Source of the DNA: a virus | Direction: 5' to 3' (one strand) | DNA: 64,000 bases | Virus record (IMG/VR): IMGVR_UViG_3300007609_000005 | Span: 62,001-126,000 of that record | Part shown: positions 7,367 through 15,925 of the stretch, in pieces | How positions within the stretch are numbered: position 1 is the first letter of the stretch | Layout: each line of letters starts with the position of its first letter | Notes under the pieces: model-generated | Databases searched by the model: none | Told to the model about the DNA's origin: nothing | Seen by the model: only the letters and a program-made list of their open reading frames with translations | Translations under genes and position numbers: made by a program

Positions 7367-7998
7367 GAAATAAAACATATTACCCAAATGATATGCTTGA
7401 TATAGTGGAATATGTCAAAGAAAACCCAAGTGATAAATCACCAGAAGAAATTTATAACGACTGGACAATTCATACTAATAATAAATTAACAGAACATGAA
7501 AGAGGAACACTAGGGGATATTAAAATATTCAGAGAAAAATTAAAAGGGGATTCAGAACTTGTTCTTTTTTGGGATGGTCGACAATCATCAAGAGTATTTG
7601 AACTCGCCCAAAATAAATATTTCAATGATACTAAATATTGGGATTTCAATCAAAATTCTTTTATACACGCATTCAGAATGGACATCAGTAATATAAATAG
7701 TCTATGGAGTCCATATAAGGATGATAAATATTTCCAATTTTATAAACACACATTCGATAATGGTAATGAGATGATATTATTGTTCGGTTCTTTATCACCC
7801 GAAGACGATTCTTATAAATATGATAAATATACACTCAGTGATGTTATACGAGAAGAGGGAATATCTAAATATATGACATTCATAGAATCATCATTGTCAA
7901 ATCCATGGCTTATGGTATTATTCAAGGATAATCCCGAATATGGATTTGAATATGAGAATGGTATTGAGGTAATAGAGAAAAGATTCTCCAAAAAATAA
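7363..7998 (+). CDS. Hypothetical protein cotranscribed with valS
   Basis: 211 residues, translationally coupled to valS by an ATGA overlap. It is aromatic- and acid-rich (LVLFWDGRQSSRVFELAQ, SNPWLMVLFKDNPEYGFEYENG), soluble by appearance, with no motif I can assign. The coupling suggests it shares the Val-dependent control of valS. Function unknown. Confidence 0.65.
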   Translation: MRNKTYYPNDMLDIVEYVKENPSDKSPEEIYNDWTIHTNNKLTEHERGTLGDIKIFREKLKGDSELVLFWDGRQSSRVFELAQNKYFNDTKYWDFNQNSFIHAFRMDISNINSLWSPYKDDKYFQFYKHTFDNGNEMILLFGSLSPEDDSYKYDKYTLSDVIREEGISKYMTFIESSLSNPWLMVLFKDNPEYGFEYENGIEVIEKRFSKK

Positions 7999-8011
7999 AT
8001 AAACCAGTAAT

Positions 8012-8506
8012 ATGAAAAAGCCAACACGACAAGAAATCGCCAATAAGTTTGATACTTGGGTAGAGAACTATGAACCGGATACACACGATCTACAATCTAT
8101 TTTTGAGGCGGGAATTGAATATGCATTTGAGTATCAAAAACCATCAAGAGTGATGAGAACTTATACAGAACTTGGATTCCCAATAGATGTTAAACTCATA
8201 CATGATATAATGACCAATAAAGTTGATCATGAATTATACGATGAGTTATACAATATGGATAATATAGAAATCACTAAGGTTGATACATCCAGAACAGAAA
8301 GTAATTGGACTGATACGTGGATAACGATTATTTTCACTGCATGGGATAGTAATCAGGAATATAAAAACAATACTATCAAAATTGATAACTTAGGCAGAGT
8401 GACTGTGGATATAAATGATACACCATGGGAAAGTGGGGGTGTTTCTAGAGAAATTGAAGAAATTGTTATGGGTCTAGTTACAAAAGCTAAATATGTAACT
8501 GATTGA
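8012..8506 (+). CDS. Hypothetical protein
   Basis: 164 residues, starting 13 bases after the preceding gene. The N-terminal half is helical (RQEIANKFDTWVENY); the C-terminal half alternates hydrophobic and charged residues (TWITIIFTAWDSN...NTIKIDNLGRVTVDIND) as in a beta-sheet. No known motif is recognised; it probably belongs to the valS transcript. Confidence 0.65.
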   Translation: MKKPTRQEIANKFDTWVENYEPDTHDLQSIFEAGIEYAFEYQKPSRVMRTYTELGFPIDVKLIHDIMTNKVDHELYDELYNMDNIEITKVDTSRTESNWTDTWITIIFTAWDSNQEYKNNTIKIDNLGRVTVDINDTPWESGGVSREIEEIVMGLVTKAKYVTD

Positions 8507-8533
8507 TATAATTAAAAACGAAGAACCATAGCA

Positions 8534-8842
8534 ATGAAGAATGAATTAGTTCCAAAAATAGGACAGCAAATAATCTGTATAAAAAGTGATCATATCACTG
8601 ATATAAATGATGGTATATCTAAAGGCAAAACTTATACCATTCATGATATAACTACTCCAGAGGATAACAGAAATGGTTGGGCACATGGAACAAAAAGCTG
8701 TGTTTTCTTATTTGAACCAAAGTGGTCGATTATTATTGATAACGGAACAATAGTCAGTTATAACCTTTCAGAATTATGTGAATATTTCAATGCTAAAGGA
8801 CTACTCAGAAATGATACAATAAATAGCATACTATATGGATAG
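8534..8842 (+). CDS. Small SH3-like hypothetical protein
   Basis: 102 residues. PKIGQQIICIK...GISKGKTYTIHDI and SCVFLFEPKWSIIIDNGTIVSY suggest a small beta-barrel. It ends LLRNDTINSILYG, a variant of the C-terminal basic/KLxxIL tail seen in other small proteins here. Function unknown. Confidence 0.65.
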   Translation: MKNELVPKIGQQIICIKSDHITDINDGISKGKTYTIHDITTPEDNRNGWAHGTKSCVFLFEPKWSIIIDNGTIVSYNLSELCEYFNAKGLLRNDTINSILYG

Positions 8843-8915
8843 TTATTTTCACGGCAAAGAAAATATTGGGTAACTAAATTTCATTCCGTATATTTGTTCA
8901 TATAATAAATATGCA

Positions 8916-9227
8916 ATGAAAATAAACCTAAGCGAAAATGTTATCATATACCCAAGTAAAGAAGGTTGGATAAAAATCTATGAAACATTTGCAAATAGGT
9001 ATAGGAAACCCTATAATGAAGCAATAAACCATATAGATGAGTATAACCGAACAGATGATAATGGATTTAAGGAACAATTATGGGTAATTATGGAAATGTA
9101 TAATGGGTTATTATATAATGGAAGTACATTACTCTCTAATATGGATGTGGACCTATTGAATAATTATACCCTATCTGAACAAGATAAAAGAAGTATTAAA
9201 TTACAAAATATCTTAGACAATAAATAA
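8916..9227 (+). CDS. Small hypothetical protein with C-terminal KLxxIL tail
   Basis: 103 residues ending KRSIKLQNILDNK, one of the recurring tail variants. The body (EGWIKIYETFANRYRKPYNEAINHI) is mostly helical with Trp and Tyr. A TATATTTG element lies about 20 bases upstream of the ATG. Function unknown. Confidence 0.65.
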   Translation: MKINLSENVIIYPSKEGWIKIYETFANRYRKPYNEAINHIDEYNRTDDNGFKEQLWVIMEMYNGLLYNGSTLLSNMDVDLLNNYTLSEQDKRSIKLQNILDNK

Positions 9228-9243
9228 TATTAAATTATTTTTG

Positions 9244-9251
9244 TATATTTG
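9244..9251 (+). promoter_or_regulatory. Bacteroidota-type -7 promoter element TATATTTG
   Basis: TATATTTG lies 19 bases before the ATG at 9271. It is followed by an ACAAACAAACAC leader of the kind seen before several other genes here (48323, 51377). Confidence 0.55.
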
Positions 9252-9270
9252 TACAAACAAACACTCACAA

Positions 9271-9705
9271 ATGGAAATTTACGAAGTAACTTACAAGAAC
9301 GAATTAGCAAGAGTAAAAAAATACCCATCAGATTATTATGATATCGATGGGAAAATAGCATTCCGTGTTGTAATCGAAGAGAATGTTCATACAGTTGTGG
9401 TTATGGCAAAAAACATAGAAGCAGTTCGTAACGTGTATAAAGAGGAAACTCACACATGTAATGGATTCACAAAACGAACATTATATGATGTTGAAATAAA
9501 ACACTTACGTTCCGAAGAAAATCAATTTGAAGCACTTTTCCCAGATGATAAAGTGACTACAGTCAAGCCACAGAAAACCAAAACAACCAGAGACATCCGG
9601 GAAGAAGATGCATTCTGTGCAGACGAAGTTCAAGAAAGGTATAGTAAATTGGATGACTCAGGTAAAGAATATATGAGAACTCACAGAGAATACTCAGATT
9701 TTTGA
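9271..9705 (+). CDS. Hypothetical protein
   Basis: 144 residues from the ATG at 9271, chosen because the TATATTTG promoter lies between it and any earlier ATG. The N-terminal half is strand-rich (IYEVTYKNELARVKKYP, AFRVVIEENVHTVVVMAKNIEAV), reminiscent of small phage protein-modulating domains. The C-terminus is charged and likely flexible. No known motif is recognised. Confidence 0.65.
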   Translation: MEIYEVTYKNELARVKKYPSDYYDIDGKIAFRVVIEENVHTVVVMAKNIEAVRNVYKEETHTCNGFTKRTLYDVEIKHLRSEENQFEALFPDDKVTTVKPQKTKTTRDIREEDAFCADEVQERYSKLDDSGKEYMRTHREYSDF

Positions 9706-9738
9706 TTAAATATATAATATACAAAAAAAAGAGTCAAA

Positions 9739-10011
9739 ATGACAAAAATCAAAAAATTCACCGAAAATACATCACCGAAAGCAAAAGATAAGTACCTAAC
9801 AGTTGGGAAAATGAAAGAATTGCTTAATAAATACCAAGATGATATGCTTATTGGAGCAATTGGACACTTTGGTGAATTCATGGAAATGACGGATTTTGAT
9901 GTTTCATCAAGAAAATCATATTTAACCAATGGGTCAAGTTGGAGAAACCGTGGTGAAGAAGTAACAGTAGTGGAACTCACAGTTCCTGAAAAGGGTCCAG
10001 AGCCAGACTAA
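9739..10011 (+). CDS. Small internal-protein candidate
   Basis: 90 residues starting MTKIKKFTENTS, a variant of the capsid-targeting-like peptide, followed by LTVGKMKELLNKYQDDMLIGAIG, which resembles small 'TVGELKKxLxxxPDD' domains of unknown role. A TATATAATATACA stretch about 16 bases upstream resembles the late-type elements. It converges on the minus-strand gene at 10008 with a 4-bp overlap. Confidence 0.6.
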   Translation: MTKIKKFTENTSPKAKDKYLTVGKMKELLNKYQDDMLIGAIGHFGEFMEMTDFDVSSRKSYLTNGSSWRNRGEEVTVVELTVPEKGPEPD

Positions 10012-11390
10012 CCATAGAACTGTTTCTTATACTCTTCCTTATACTTATTGGAGATTTCATAATAATCATAATCAACAGTCCGTATTACATTTTCAAAAAT
10101 CTCTTTCATATATTTATCAATGTAGCCATCCTCATATTTATATGACATATCGGTTACATTTACTTTATCAGACAATTTAACCTCATTCAAGTCGAAATGG
10201 GGTTTTATATAATCAGTACCCATATAGAAAGAGTATTCTAAAATATCATTCTCATTACTGAAAATAATCATTTTATAAATTCCTTTCAATTTTTCCAAAT
10301 AACTTTCAACAACCTCTTTTATCTCTTTTGAGACATATGCATTATTATAATACTCACCATCTATTTCAACATAGTCATGGTAATTATTCTTATACATCTC
10401 CCACACCTCATTATCAATTATCCTTTCGATGTCCCGGTAAAACTCTTTCTTTATATCCCCTTTGGTTTTTTTACCTACCCATTGTTTCTTTTTAAAATAA
10501 TCTTCCAAGGTATCTGACTTATGTTTTCTCATATCATCACTCAACATTTTCAGAAGAAACCTTGACATTTTGTCCGGCTTAGAACGGATGTTATGTACCA
10601 TATTAGAAATAACATACACCGCCTCGTGTTCATATGGTGAACCCAATCGATAATGATTGTGTGTTTCTTTCCCCAATGTTTCGTCCAATTCTTTCTTCAA
10701 CTTATCACTATTCATAAATTTAACAATCCTATCATAGTTCTTTTCATCGTTAAAAGATAAAAATGATGCCAATTTAATTTGATCATACTTAGGTACCCAA
10801 GTAGTTTTGGATTCACCATCACCCTCTTCGAAATCAGAAGATACATTTTTAATGGGGTTCTTTTGGTTTAGGAAATCTTCTTTATTTTTATATAGATACA
10901 ATGGAATATCACGTTTATTACAATAATGAATCAATTCAGAAACACCATCATAATATTCATCATCTCTCTGATATGCATCACAATGTATTTCTAAGATATA
11001 CTTACTTGCATTCGGTATAACAGCATCATTTGATACCAATCTATCCTCTTGTTCAGTTTCCAATGCACTCTTATAAGAACTCACTGTTTGGTACTCATTG
11101 GGGTCCTTCGACCATTGCCAATAATCAACGGGGATTATTTTATACTTGTTCCTTAATTTACGATCATCAAGTAATATTTTAGTATTACCCGATCGATAAC
11201 CACTACTCTTACTCCTAGTCATTGAGAAAAAGAAAAATCTACCCTTATTTATTTTAAGATCGGACGATGTTCCTGCAGCCGATGTCAAACTTATTTCATC
11301 ATTCTTAAGTATGTTGGCAACATAACCACTATTTGTGAAATGGTATAAACCATAACCTACTTTTTCCAAAAAGGTTTTTAGGAACTTCAT
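10008..11390 (-). CDS. Large internal-protein candidate with possible ADP-ribosyltransferase-like N-terminal domain
   Basis: 460 residues starting MKFLKTFLE. GYGLYHFTNSGYVANILKNDEISLTS followed by FFFFSMTRSKSSGYRSG and ILLDDRKLRNKYKIIPVDYW resembles the opening 'lYHfT....i..I...L' and 'fS.tR' elements of DarT/RNA 2'-phosphotransferase-type folds. The same pattern appears in the gene at 15206, suggesting paralogy. The C-terminal half is helical and unassigned. The late-like element at 11396-11405 is five bases upstream. The fold call is tentative. Confidence 0.6.
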   Translation of the reverse strand: MKFLKTFLEKVGYGLYHFTNSGYVANILKNDEISLTSAAGTSSDLKINKGRFFFFSMTRSKSSGYRSGNTKILLDDRKLRNKYKIIPVDYWQWSKDPNEYQTVSSYKSALETEQEDRLVSNDAVIPNASKYILEIHCDAYQRDDEYYDGVSELIHYCNKRDIPLYLYKNKEDFLNQKNPIKNVSSDFEEGDGESKTTWVPKYDQIKLASFLSFNDEKNYDRIVKFMNSDKLKKELDETLGKETHNHYRLGSPYEHEAVYVISNMVHNIRSKPDKMSRFLLKMLSDDMRKHKSDTLEDYFKKKQWVGKKTKGDIKKEFYRDIERIIDNEVWEMYKNNYHDYVEIDGEYYNNAYVSKEIKEVVESYLEKLKGIYKMIIFSNENDILEYSFYMGTDYIKPHFDLNEVKLSDKVNVTDMSYKYEDGYIDKYMKEIFENVIRTVDYDYYEISNKYKEEYKKQFYG

Positions 11391-11395
11391 AATTT

Positions 11396-11405
11396 TATAT
11401 ATTAA
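11396..11405 (-). promoter_or_regulatory. Late-promoter-like element TTAATATATA
   Basis: Minus-strand TTAATATATA, five bases before the ATG at 11390. It is back to back with the Bacteroidota-type promoter of leuS, so the two promoter classes face opposite ways in one 52-bp gap. Confidence 0.6.
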
Positions 11406-11430
11406 AAATAACTTTTAACGATTAAAATCG

Positions 11431-11438
11431 TATATTTG
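11431..11438 (+). promoter_or_regulatory. Bacteroidota-type -7 promoter element TATATTTG of leuS
   Basis: TATATTTG ends four bases before the leuS ATG at 11443, predicting a leaderless transcript. A short CGATT/AATCG inverted repeat (11419-11430) lies just upstream. Confidence 0.6.
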
Positions 11439-11442
11439 TAGT

Positions 11443-12723
11443 ATGTCAAAGAATAAAAAGTATATTAATGTGATGTTCCCATACCCAAGTGGTTCAGGCC
11501 TTCACATCGGACATGTTTATAATTATGCAATAATGGATTCCTATTCCAGGTATTGGCGGTATAGAGGATATGATGTATTTCAACCATTCGGATTTGACTC
11601 ATTCGGACTTCCTGCCGAAAATTATGCCAAAAAAGTTGGAAGGAAGCCAAGTGAAGTCACATATGAGAATATTGAAAACTTCAGAAAACAAATGAGAGAC
11701 ATGAATACTGAATATACTGAGTTGCTAACGACTTCGGATGTTTCATATTATAAATGGACACAGTGGATATTCAGTAAGTTGAGAGAACATGGTTTGGCAT
11801 ACAAAAAAGATGGTGAAGTGAATTGGTGTACATCGTGTGAAACTGTCTTGGCAAGAGAACAAGTTAAAGATGGTGTGTGTAAAAGGTGTAGTTCTACCGT
11901 GGAAGAGAAGGTAATGAACCAATGGTATTTCAAGATAACCGATTACAAGGACAGGTTGATCAAAAATTTGGATCACATCGACTACCCACAATCAACTATC
12001 AATGCACAAAGAAATTGGTTGGAGAATTTGCACGATTGGTGTGTTTCAAGACAAAGAAGTTGGGGATGTCCAATTCCCGTTGAAAATGAAACAGACACAT
12101 TGGATACATTTGTCGATTCATCTTTCTATTTTGTTCGATATTGTGACCCATTCAATGATGAAGAATTGTGTTCAAGAGATAAATACCAACAAGTCGATAT
12201 GTATGTTGGTGGAAGTGAACACGCCTGTATGCACTTGATATATGCCAGGTTCATTCATATGTTCTTGTACGATATTGGTGTTGTCCCGGTCGAAGAACCA
12301 TTCAAAAGTGTAAGACACCAAGGTATGATATTGAATGATGGTGAAAAGATGTCAAAGTCAAAAGGAAATACAATAAATCCCGATGATTACGACCCAGATG
12401 AGTTGAGAATGTACTTGATGTTCATTGGCCACTATTTCGATGGTGGTTCGTGGTCAGATAAGAATATAAAGGGAATTAGACGATTCATCGGCAGGTTTAA
12501 GGAATGGATGTCGAGAGAAGGTGATCATGTTATTGACATCGAACCATTCAAAGAGAAAGTTTTCAATTATACGGAATCTTTCAAATTCAACAAAGTTGTT
12601 TCTGAGTATATGACATTGGTGAATAAGAATAGAAAATACAACATAACCCCTGAAGTTAAAAAAGAATTGACCAATATTTTGAAAATATATATCCCCGGTT
12701 TAGAATTGGGTGATGGTGATTAA
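11443..12723 (+). CDS. leuS: Minimal leucyl-tRNA synthetase lacking the CP1 editing domain
   Basis: 426 residues against roughly 800-900 for bacterial LeuRS. FPYPSGSGLHIGHVYNY (HIGH 21-24), FGFDSFGLPAENYA, VGGSEHACMHLIYARF and EKMSKSKGN (KMSKS 302-306) are typical LeuRS motifs. A zinc knuckle CTSC...CKRC (129-149) is kept. The editing insertion is absent: the chain runs from the knuckle through WYFKITDYKDRL directly to WCVSRQR. Charging of Leu is expected; proofreading in cis is not. Unlike ileS and valS it has no leader peptide. Confidence 0.9.
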   Translation: MSKNKKYINVMFPYPSGSGLHIGHVYNYAIMDSYSRYWRYRGYDVFQPFGFDSFGLPAENYAKKVGRKPSEVTYENIENFRKQMRDMNTEYTELLTTSDVSYYKWTQWIFSKLREHGLAYKKDGEVNWCTSCETVLAREQVKDGVCKRCSSTVEEKVMNQWYFKITDYKDRLIKNLDHIDYPQSTINAQRNWLENLHDWCVSRQRSWGCPIPVENETDTLDTFVDSSFYFVRYCDPFNDEELCSRDKYQQVDMYVGGSEHACMHLIYARFIHMFLYDIGVVPVEEPFKSVRHQGMILNDGEKMSKSKGNTINPDDYDPDELRMYLMFIGHYFDGGSWSDKNIKGIRRFIGRFKEWMSREGDHVIDIEPFKEKVFNYTESFKFNKVVSEYMTLVNKNRKYNITPEVKKELTNILKIYIPGLELGDGD

Positions 12724-12788
12724 CTTCACTTTATGATTTGGTAATACATATATTTTTCGTAAATTTACATAAACAAATCAAAAATCAG

Positions 12789-12986
12789 ATGAATATCACA
12801 AACGAAAAAATGCTTTCTGATCAAGAAAACTCAAAACTGTGGTTCAATAACTTGACATCAGGTGAAGAACAAATGTTATTGTATAAATATAATCACAAAA
12901 ATGCATTCCTATCAACAAAGGAGGTTGAGGAAATGTGGAAATCCGAATTATCTGAATCATTGACCAATAGAGTGAATGACATCTGA
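12789..12986 (+). CDS. Small hypothetical protein
   Basis: 65 residues, acidic and helical (LWFNNLTSGEEQMLLYKYNHKNAFL), starting at the ATG at 12789 after an ACAAATCAAAAATC leader. It overlaps the next gene by 11 bases. Function unknown. Confidence 0.55.
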   Translation: MNITNEKMLSDQENSKLWFNNLTSGEEQMLLYKYNHKNAFLSTKEVEEMWKSELSESLTNRVNDI

Positions 12987-13308
12987 AATTAAAAAAAGTA
13001 TATTAATATCATTATTCACAACCCAAGGAAATTATGTGAGCAATGATGGTATATTCCGAGTTGGTCCGGACTTCAAGCCATTTGACATTTTCATATTTCA
13101 TAAATTAGTGGAAAGCTCAATATTACTTGAGATAAGTACTGGTATTGATGGTTCGGAAAAAGATACTAAATACAACTGGTGCTATATACTCAACCATAAT
13201 AGACTTATAGAAAAAATCAAATCAATAGATGAAAAATTTACAGACTATGATTGGAATTATCTATTAAGATTGTCAAGGGAAAATAAACTAAACAATATTC
13301 TAAGTTGA
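12976..13308 (+). CDS. Small hypothetical protein with C-terminal KLxxIL tail
   Basis: 110 residues. Central strands (DTKYNWCYILNHNRLIEKI) are followed by a helical end SRENKLNNILS, the recurring tail. It overlaps the preceding small gene, so the pair is probably cotranslated. Function unknown. Confidence 0.65.
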   Translation: MTSEIKKSILISLFTTQGNYVSNDGIFRVGPDFKPFDIFIFHKLVESSILLEISTGIDGSEKDTKYNWCYILNHNRLIEKIKSIDEKFTDYDWNYLLRLSRENKLNNILS

Positions 13309-13326
13309 TCATTCAATAATATTTAT

Positions 13327-13728
13327 ATGAGAACAACACCCAAAAATATTAAGAAACTTGAAAGTAACCAAATATTTGTATTTGGCAGCAACCAATCCGG
13401 AAGACATGGGAAAGGTGCTGCGAAAACAGCACTTGGTTGGGGTGCTGTATATGGACAAGCAGAGGGTTTGCAAGGTAAAACCTATGGAATTCCAAGTAAA
13501 GATAAAAGCATAAGACGAACGTTATCCATAGAGGAAATTAAACCTTACGTTGATAGATTTATAGAATTTGCTGAAACCCACCCCGAACTAACATTCTTAG
13601 TAACTGAAATCGGTTGTGGTTTGGCAGGATTAAAGCCCAAGAATGTAGCACCCCTTTTTACAGAATGCAAGAATCTTGAAAATGTTTGGCTACCTGCTAG
13701 GTTTTGGCATAAGTTAGGTGGAACATAA
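13327..13728 (+). CDS. Macro-like domain protein
   Basis: 133 residues. IFVFGSNQSGRHGKGAAKTALGWGAVYGQ (about 16-44) and QGKTYGIPSKDKSI match the 'FGSN..GrHGkGAAk.A......G....G.tYgIPTkd' pattern of small phage and bacterial macro-like, ADP-ribose-related proteins. EIGCGLAGLKPKNVAPLF fits the later glycine loop. It may bind or hydrolyse ADP-ribose derivatives, and lies just before an ADP-ribosyltransferase-like gene. Binding is inferred. Confidence 0.65.
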   Translation: MRTTPKNIKKLESNQIFVFGSNQSGRHGKGAAKTALGWGAVYGQAEGLQGKTYGIPSKDKSIRRTLSIEEIKPYVDRFIEFAETHPELTFLVTEIGCGLAGLKPKNVAPLFTECKNLENVWLPARFWHKLGGT

Positions 13729-13742
13729 TAACATACCCAAAA

Positions 13743-13752
13743 CTAATATATA
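13743..13752 (+). promoter_or_regulatory. Late-promoter-like element CTAATATATA
   Basis: It lies four bases before the ATG at 13757 and matches the TTAATATATA element apart from the first base. Confidence 0.5.
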
Positions 13753-13756
13753 ATCA

Positions 13757-14209
13757 ATGGATCATATATTAAATTACAATAATTTCCCAATACTTGAACA
13801 ACGCAACGATGGATTAGTGGCGTATCACGGAACATCTGATAAGAACATCCAAAACATCCAAAACAATGGATTGAATAAGCCATTTTTAGCAAAAACATAT
13901 GAATTGGCAGAATATTATGCAGAAGAAGCATGTGATGATATCGGTGGGAATCCAATAATTATCGAACTTGTAGTCCCTGATATTTCAAAATTAAGATATG
14001 ATGGTGCTGCGATGGATGAACCGGTTCTAGTCGATGAAAATACTGTCCAAAAGGAGTTAGATAAAGCAGAGGAAGAACACCCGGAGTGGGTCAAAGGCGA
14101 TGTTATTATTATTCCAAGTGATGAGTGGGAATATTCATGGAGAGGTGCAAATTCAATTTGGTATGATGGTTATATATCAAGTGATAATTTCATTAGTGAA
14201 TATGACTAA
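13757..14209 (+). CDS. Small ADP-ribosyltransferase-like protein, capsid-targeted candidate
   Basis: 150 residues. The N-terminus MDHILNYNNFPILE is a longer variant of the targeting-like peptide. GLVAYHGTSDKNIQNIQNNGL (about 20-40) followed by LAKTYELAEYYAEEA resembles the YHGTs...I...G and T..elA.yyA elements of ADP-ribosyltransferase-fold toxins. The C-terminus (DVIIIPSDEWEYSWRG) is divergent and no catalytic Glu can be assigned with confidence. The macro-like gene sits immediately upstream. Confidence 0.55.
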   Translation: MDHILNYNNFPILEQRNDGLVAYHGTSDKNIQNIQNNGLNKPFLAKTYELAEYYAEEACDDIGGNPIIIELVVPDISKLRYDGAAMDEPVLVDENTVQKELDKAEEEHPEWVKGDVIIIPSDEWEYSWRGANSIWYDGYISSDNFISEYD

Positions 14210-14216
14210 TTATTTT

Positions 14217-14224
14217 TATATTTG
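14217..14224 (+). promoter_or_regulatory. Bacteroidota-type -7 promoter element TATATTTG
   Basis: TATATTTG lies 30 bases before the ATG at 14255, with a GTGTTAGTATTCACAGC leader in between. Confidence 0.5.
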
Positions 14225-14254
14225 TGTTAGTATTCACAGCAAATTAAAACTAAT

Positions 14255-14449
14255 ATGGAAAACATAACAGTAAATGCATTAGAATTGGCATCAGAATTAG
14301 CCGACCAAAAACTCAGAGCCGATTGGAGTGAATCCATCACCATTGATGCAGGAGATGGTGAAGAAGTATTTTACACGGAAGAGGCACAAGACCTTTTTAA
14401 TGAATACTATGACAAATATTTCACCTTGATAAATTCTTGCAAGGCGTGA
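14255..14449 (+). CDS. Small acidic hypothetical protein
   Basis: 64 residues, acidic and helical (ALELASELADQKLRADWSES, TEEAQDLFNEYYDKYF). Its stop overlaps the next start (TGATG). No motif is recognised. Strong negative charge in a small early-type protein could mean DNA mimicry, but nothing here tests that. Confidence 0.55.
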   Translation: MENITVNALELASELADQKLRADWSESITIDAGDGEEVFYTEEAQDLFNEYYDKYFTLINSCKA

Positions 14450-14880
14450 TGTATAAAATAGAACGCCATAATCTAGTAACCGAAACCATTAAAGACATTC
14501 TTTATGTTTTTGGTGGTAGGAAAATCTATACCATAGATACACATTCATCGTCTTATAATAGTAAAAAAGCATATTTTCTAAATACTGAAGAAGAAATCCC
14601 CATACACATATACACGAAACTGTATAATGCACATCTTTTAAGTATTGAGGGTGATGTCTACCTTGGGGAATCAAAACCATGGTATAATCAATTGAAAAGA
14701 TTTCTACCCAAAGACCCAAGTGTGGAAAATAAAGTTATAACAGTTTACACATTTAACGAACCATTGATACGGTTTCGAGTACACGGCTTAATTTCAAGTG
14801 GTGATTGGAAACAAACTGAACGGGATACATTGAAGACAATGAAGCGTAACATAAGAATAAATGAAATTTTGAGTAACTAA
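14449..14880 (+). CDS. Small hypothetical protein with C-terminal INEIL tail
   Basis: 143 residues from the ATG at 14449, chosen for its TGATG coupling to the previous stop; an ATG four codons earlier is possible. It is strand-rich (GGRKIYTIDTHSSSY, VYLGESKPW, VITVYTFNEPLIRFRV) and ends MKRNIRINEILSN, the recurring basic/hydrophobic tail. Function unknown. Confidence 0.6.
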   Translation: MYKIERHNLVTETIKDILYVFGGRKIYTIDTHSSSYNSKKAYFLNTEEEIPIHIYTKLYNAHLLSIEGDVYLGESKPWYNQLKRFLPKDPSVENKVITVYTFNEPLIRFRVHGLISSGDWKQTERDTLKTMKRNIRINEILSN

Positions 14881-14927
14881 TTGCGTACAGAAATTATACC
14901 GAACTATATTAAACTTTATCACAATAA

Positions 14928-15152
14928 ATGTGTATAGTAAGTATGGCAATATACAAACCAGACTATAAATTCAAAAAGGCAAAAGAGTTAATTAATAGCC
15001 TTGATGACACAGAAGAAAATGAATTGATTAAATACTATATCAAAAAGAAACAAGATCGTATTGATGAACTAAACAATAGGTTGAATGAACACAACGACTT
15101 TTTCGAAAAACTTGACCGATTTTTACCAAATAGAAATCCTATCATTCGGTAG
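14928..15152 (+). CDS. Small helical hypothetical protein
   Basis: 74 residues, highly charged and helical (KKAKELINSLDDTEENELIKYYIKKKQDRIDELNNRLNEH), probably a coiled coil. An internal ATG at 14943 could be the real start. It ends LPNRNPIIR. Function unknown. Confidence 0.5.
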   Translation: MCIVSMAIYKPDYKFKKAKELINSLDDTEENELIKYYIKKKQDRIDELNNRLNEHNDFFEKLDRFLPNRNPIIR

Positions 15153-15205
15153 ATTTTGACTAAATGTATATAATTATACAAGTGATAATTTTATATATAT
15201 ATTTA

Positions 15206-15910
15206 ATGAAACACTTGAAGAGTTTTGAGTCTAAGAATTATCCAACTTTATACCACTATATCCCCTTATACAACCTTATCAAAGTATTTGAGGAATATAC
15301 AAGAACCGGTAAATTCTTATTAAAGACCGATGTCTGCCCAGAAAGAACCAATAACAAACCCGTTGTTAGTTTAAGTAGAAACTCACAGATGAACAGTGTC
15401 GATTTATCGATGTCAAAACAACTATGTAGAATATCCTTTGATGGAGAAAAATTATCACATAGATTTAAAATGAAACCATATGCCGATTCAACATACACAA
15501 AAGGTATTGATGGTGAAGAAGAAGAAATGCTATTTCTAAATGATGATGGCACTTACACAAATACAATCAACAACCAAATACCTTGTAGATATGAGGGTGA
15601 TGTTACAGATTGCATAATACGAATAGATATACTCACAAAGGTCACTGAAGTCAGAAATGGTCAATCTGGGTATGTTTCTTGGTCGGATAAGTATGATGAT
15701 TACAACCCAAAATACCTTAACCGAAAAGATGAACACGATGATATGCAAAGAGACCATGATAACATGGTCCGTAAGTTATTCCAAACCATACGTGAAAATA
15801 AAATACCTTTCCCTGTCAGACTTGTTAAAAAGTTCTCAAATATAAAGTATCAAGATCGTTATATTGATAAATGGAACAGACGAAGTTATCGATATAATAA
15901 AGGTAATTGA
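15206..15910 (+). CDS. Internal-protein candidate, paralogue of the 10008-11390 product
   Basis: 234 residues from the ATG at 15206, where MKHLKSFESKNYP begins; TTATATATATA lies just upstream. YPTLYHYIPLYNLIKVFEE, VVSLSRNSQMN, RISFDGEKLSHRFKMKPYA and EEEEMLF follow in the same order as the corresponding segments of the 10008-11390 protein. Both could be divergent DarT/2'-phosphotransferase-like folds. Fold and activity are tentative; the N-terminal peptide is clear. Confidence 0.6.
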   Translation: MKHLKSFESKNYPTLYHYIPLYNLIKVFEEYTRTGKFLLKTDVCPERTNNKPVVSLSRNSQMNSVDLSMSKQLCRISFDGEKLSHRFKMKPYADSTYTKGIDGEEEEMLFLNDDGTYTNTINNQIPCRYEGDVTDCIIRIDILTKVTEVRNGQSGYVSWSDKYDDYNPKYLNRKDEHDDMQRDHDNMVRKLFQTIRENKIPFPVRLVKKFSNIKYQDRYIDKWNRRSYRYNKGN

Positions 15911-15911
15911 G

Positions 15912-15921
15912 TTAATATATA
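15912..15921 (+). promoter_or_regulatory. Late-promoter-like element TTAATATATA
   Basis: Exact TTAATATATA, four bases before the ATG at 15926 and close to the stop of the preceding gene. Confidence 0.6.
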
Positions 15922-15925
15922 CTCA

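Noticed and set aside
11391-11442. Leu-rich leader peptide before leuS
   Set aside because: The promoter element lies four bases before the leuS ATG, leaving no room for a leader.
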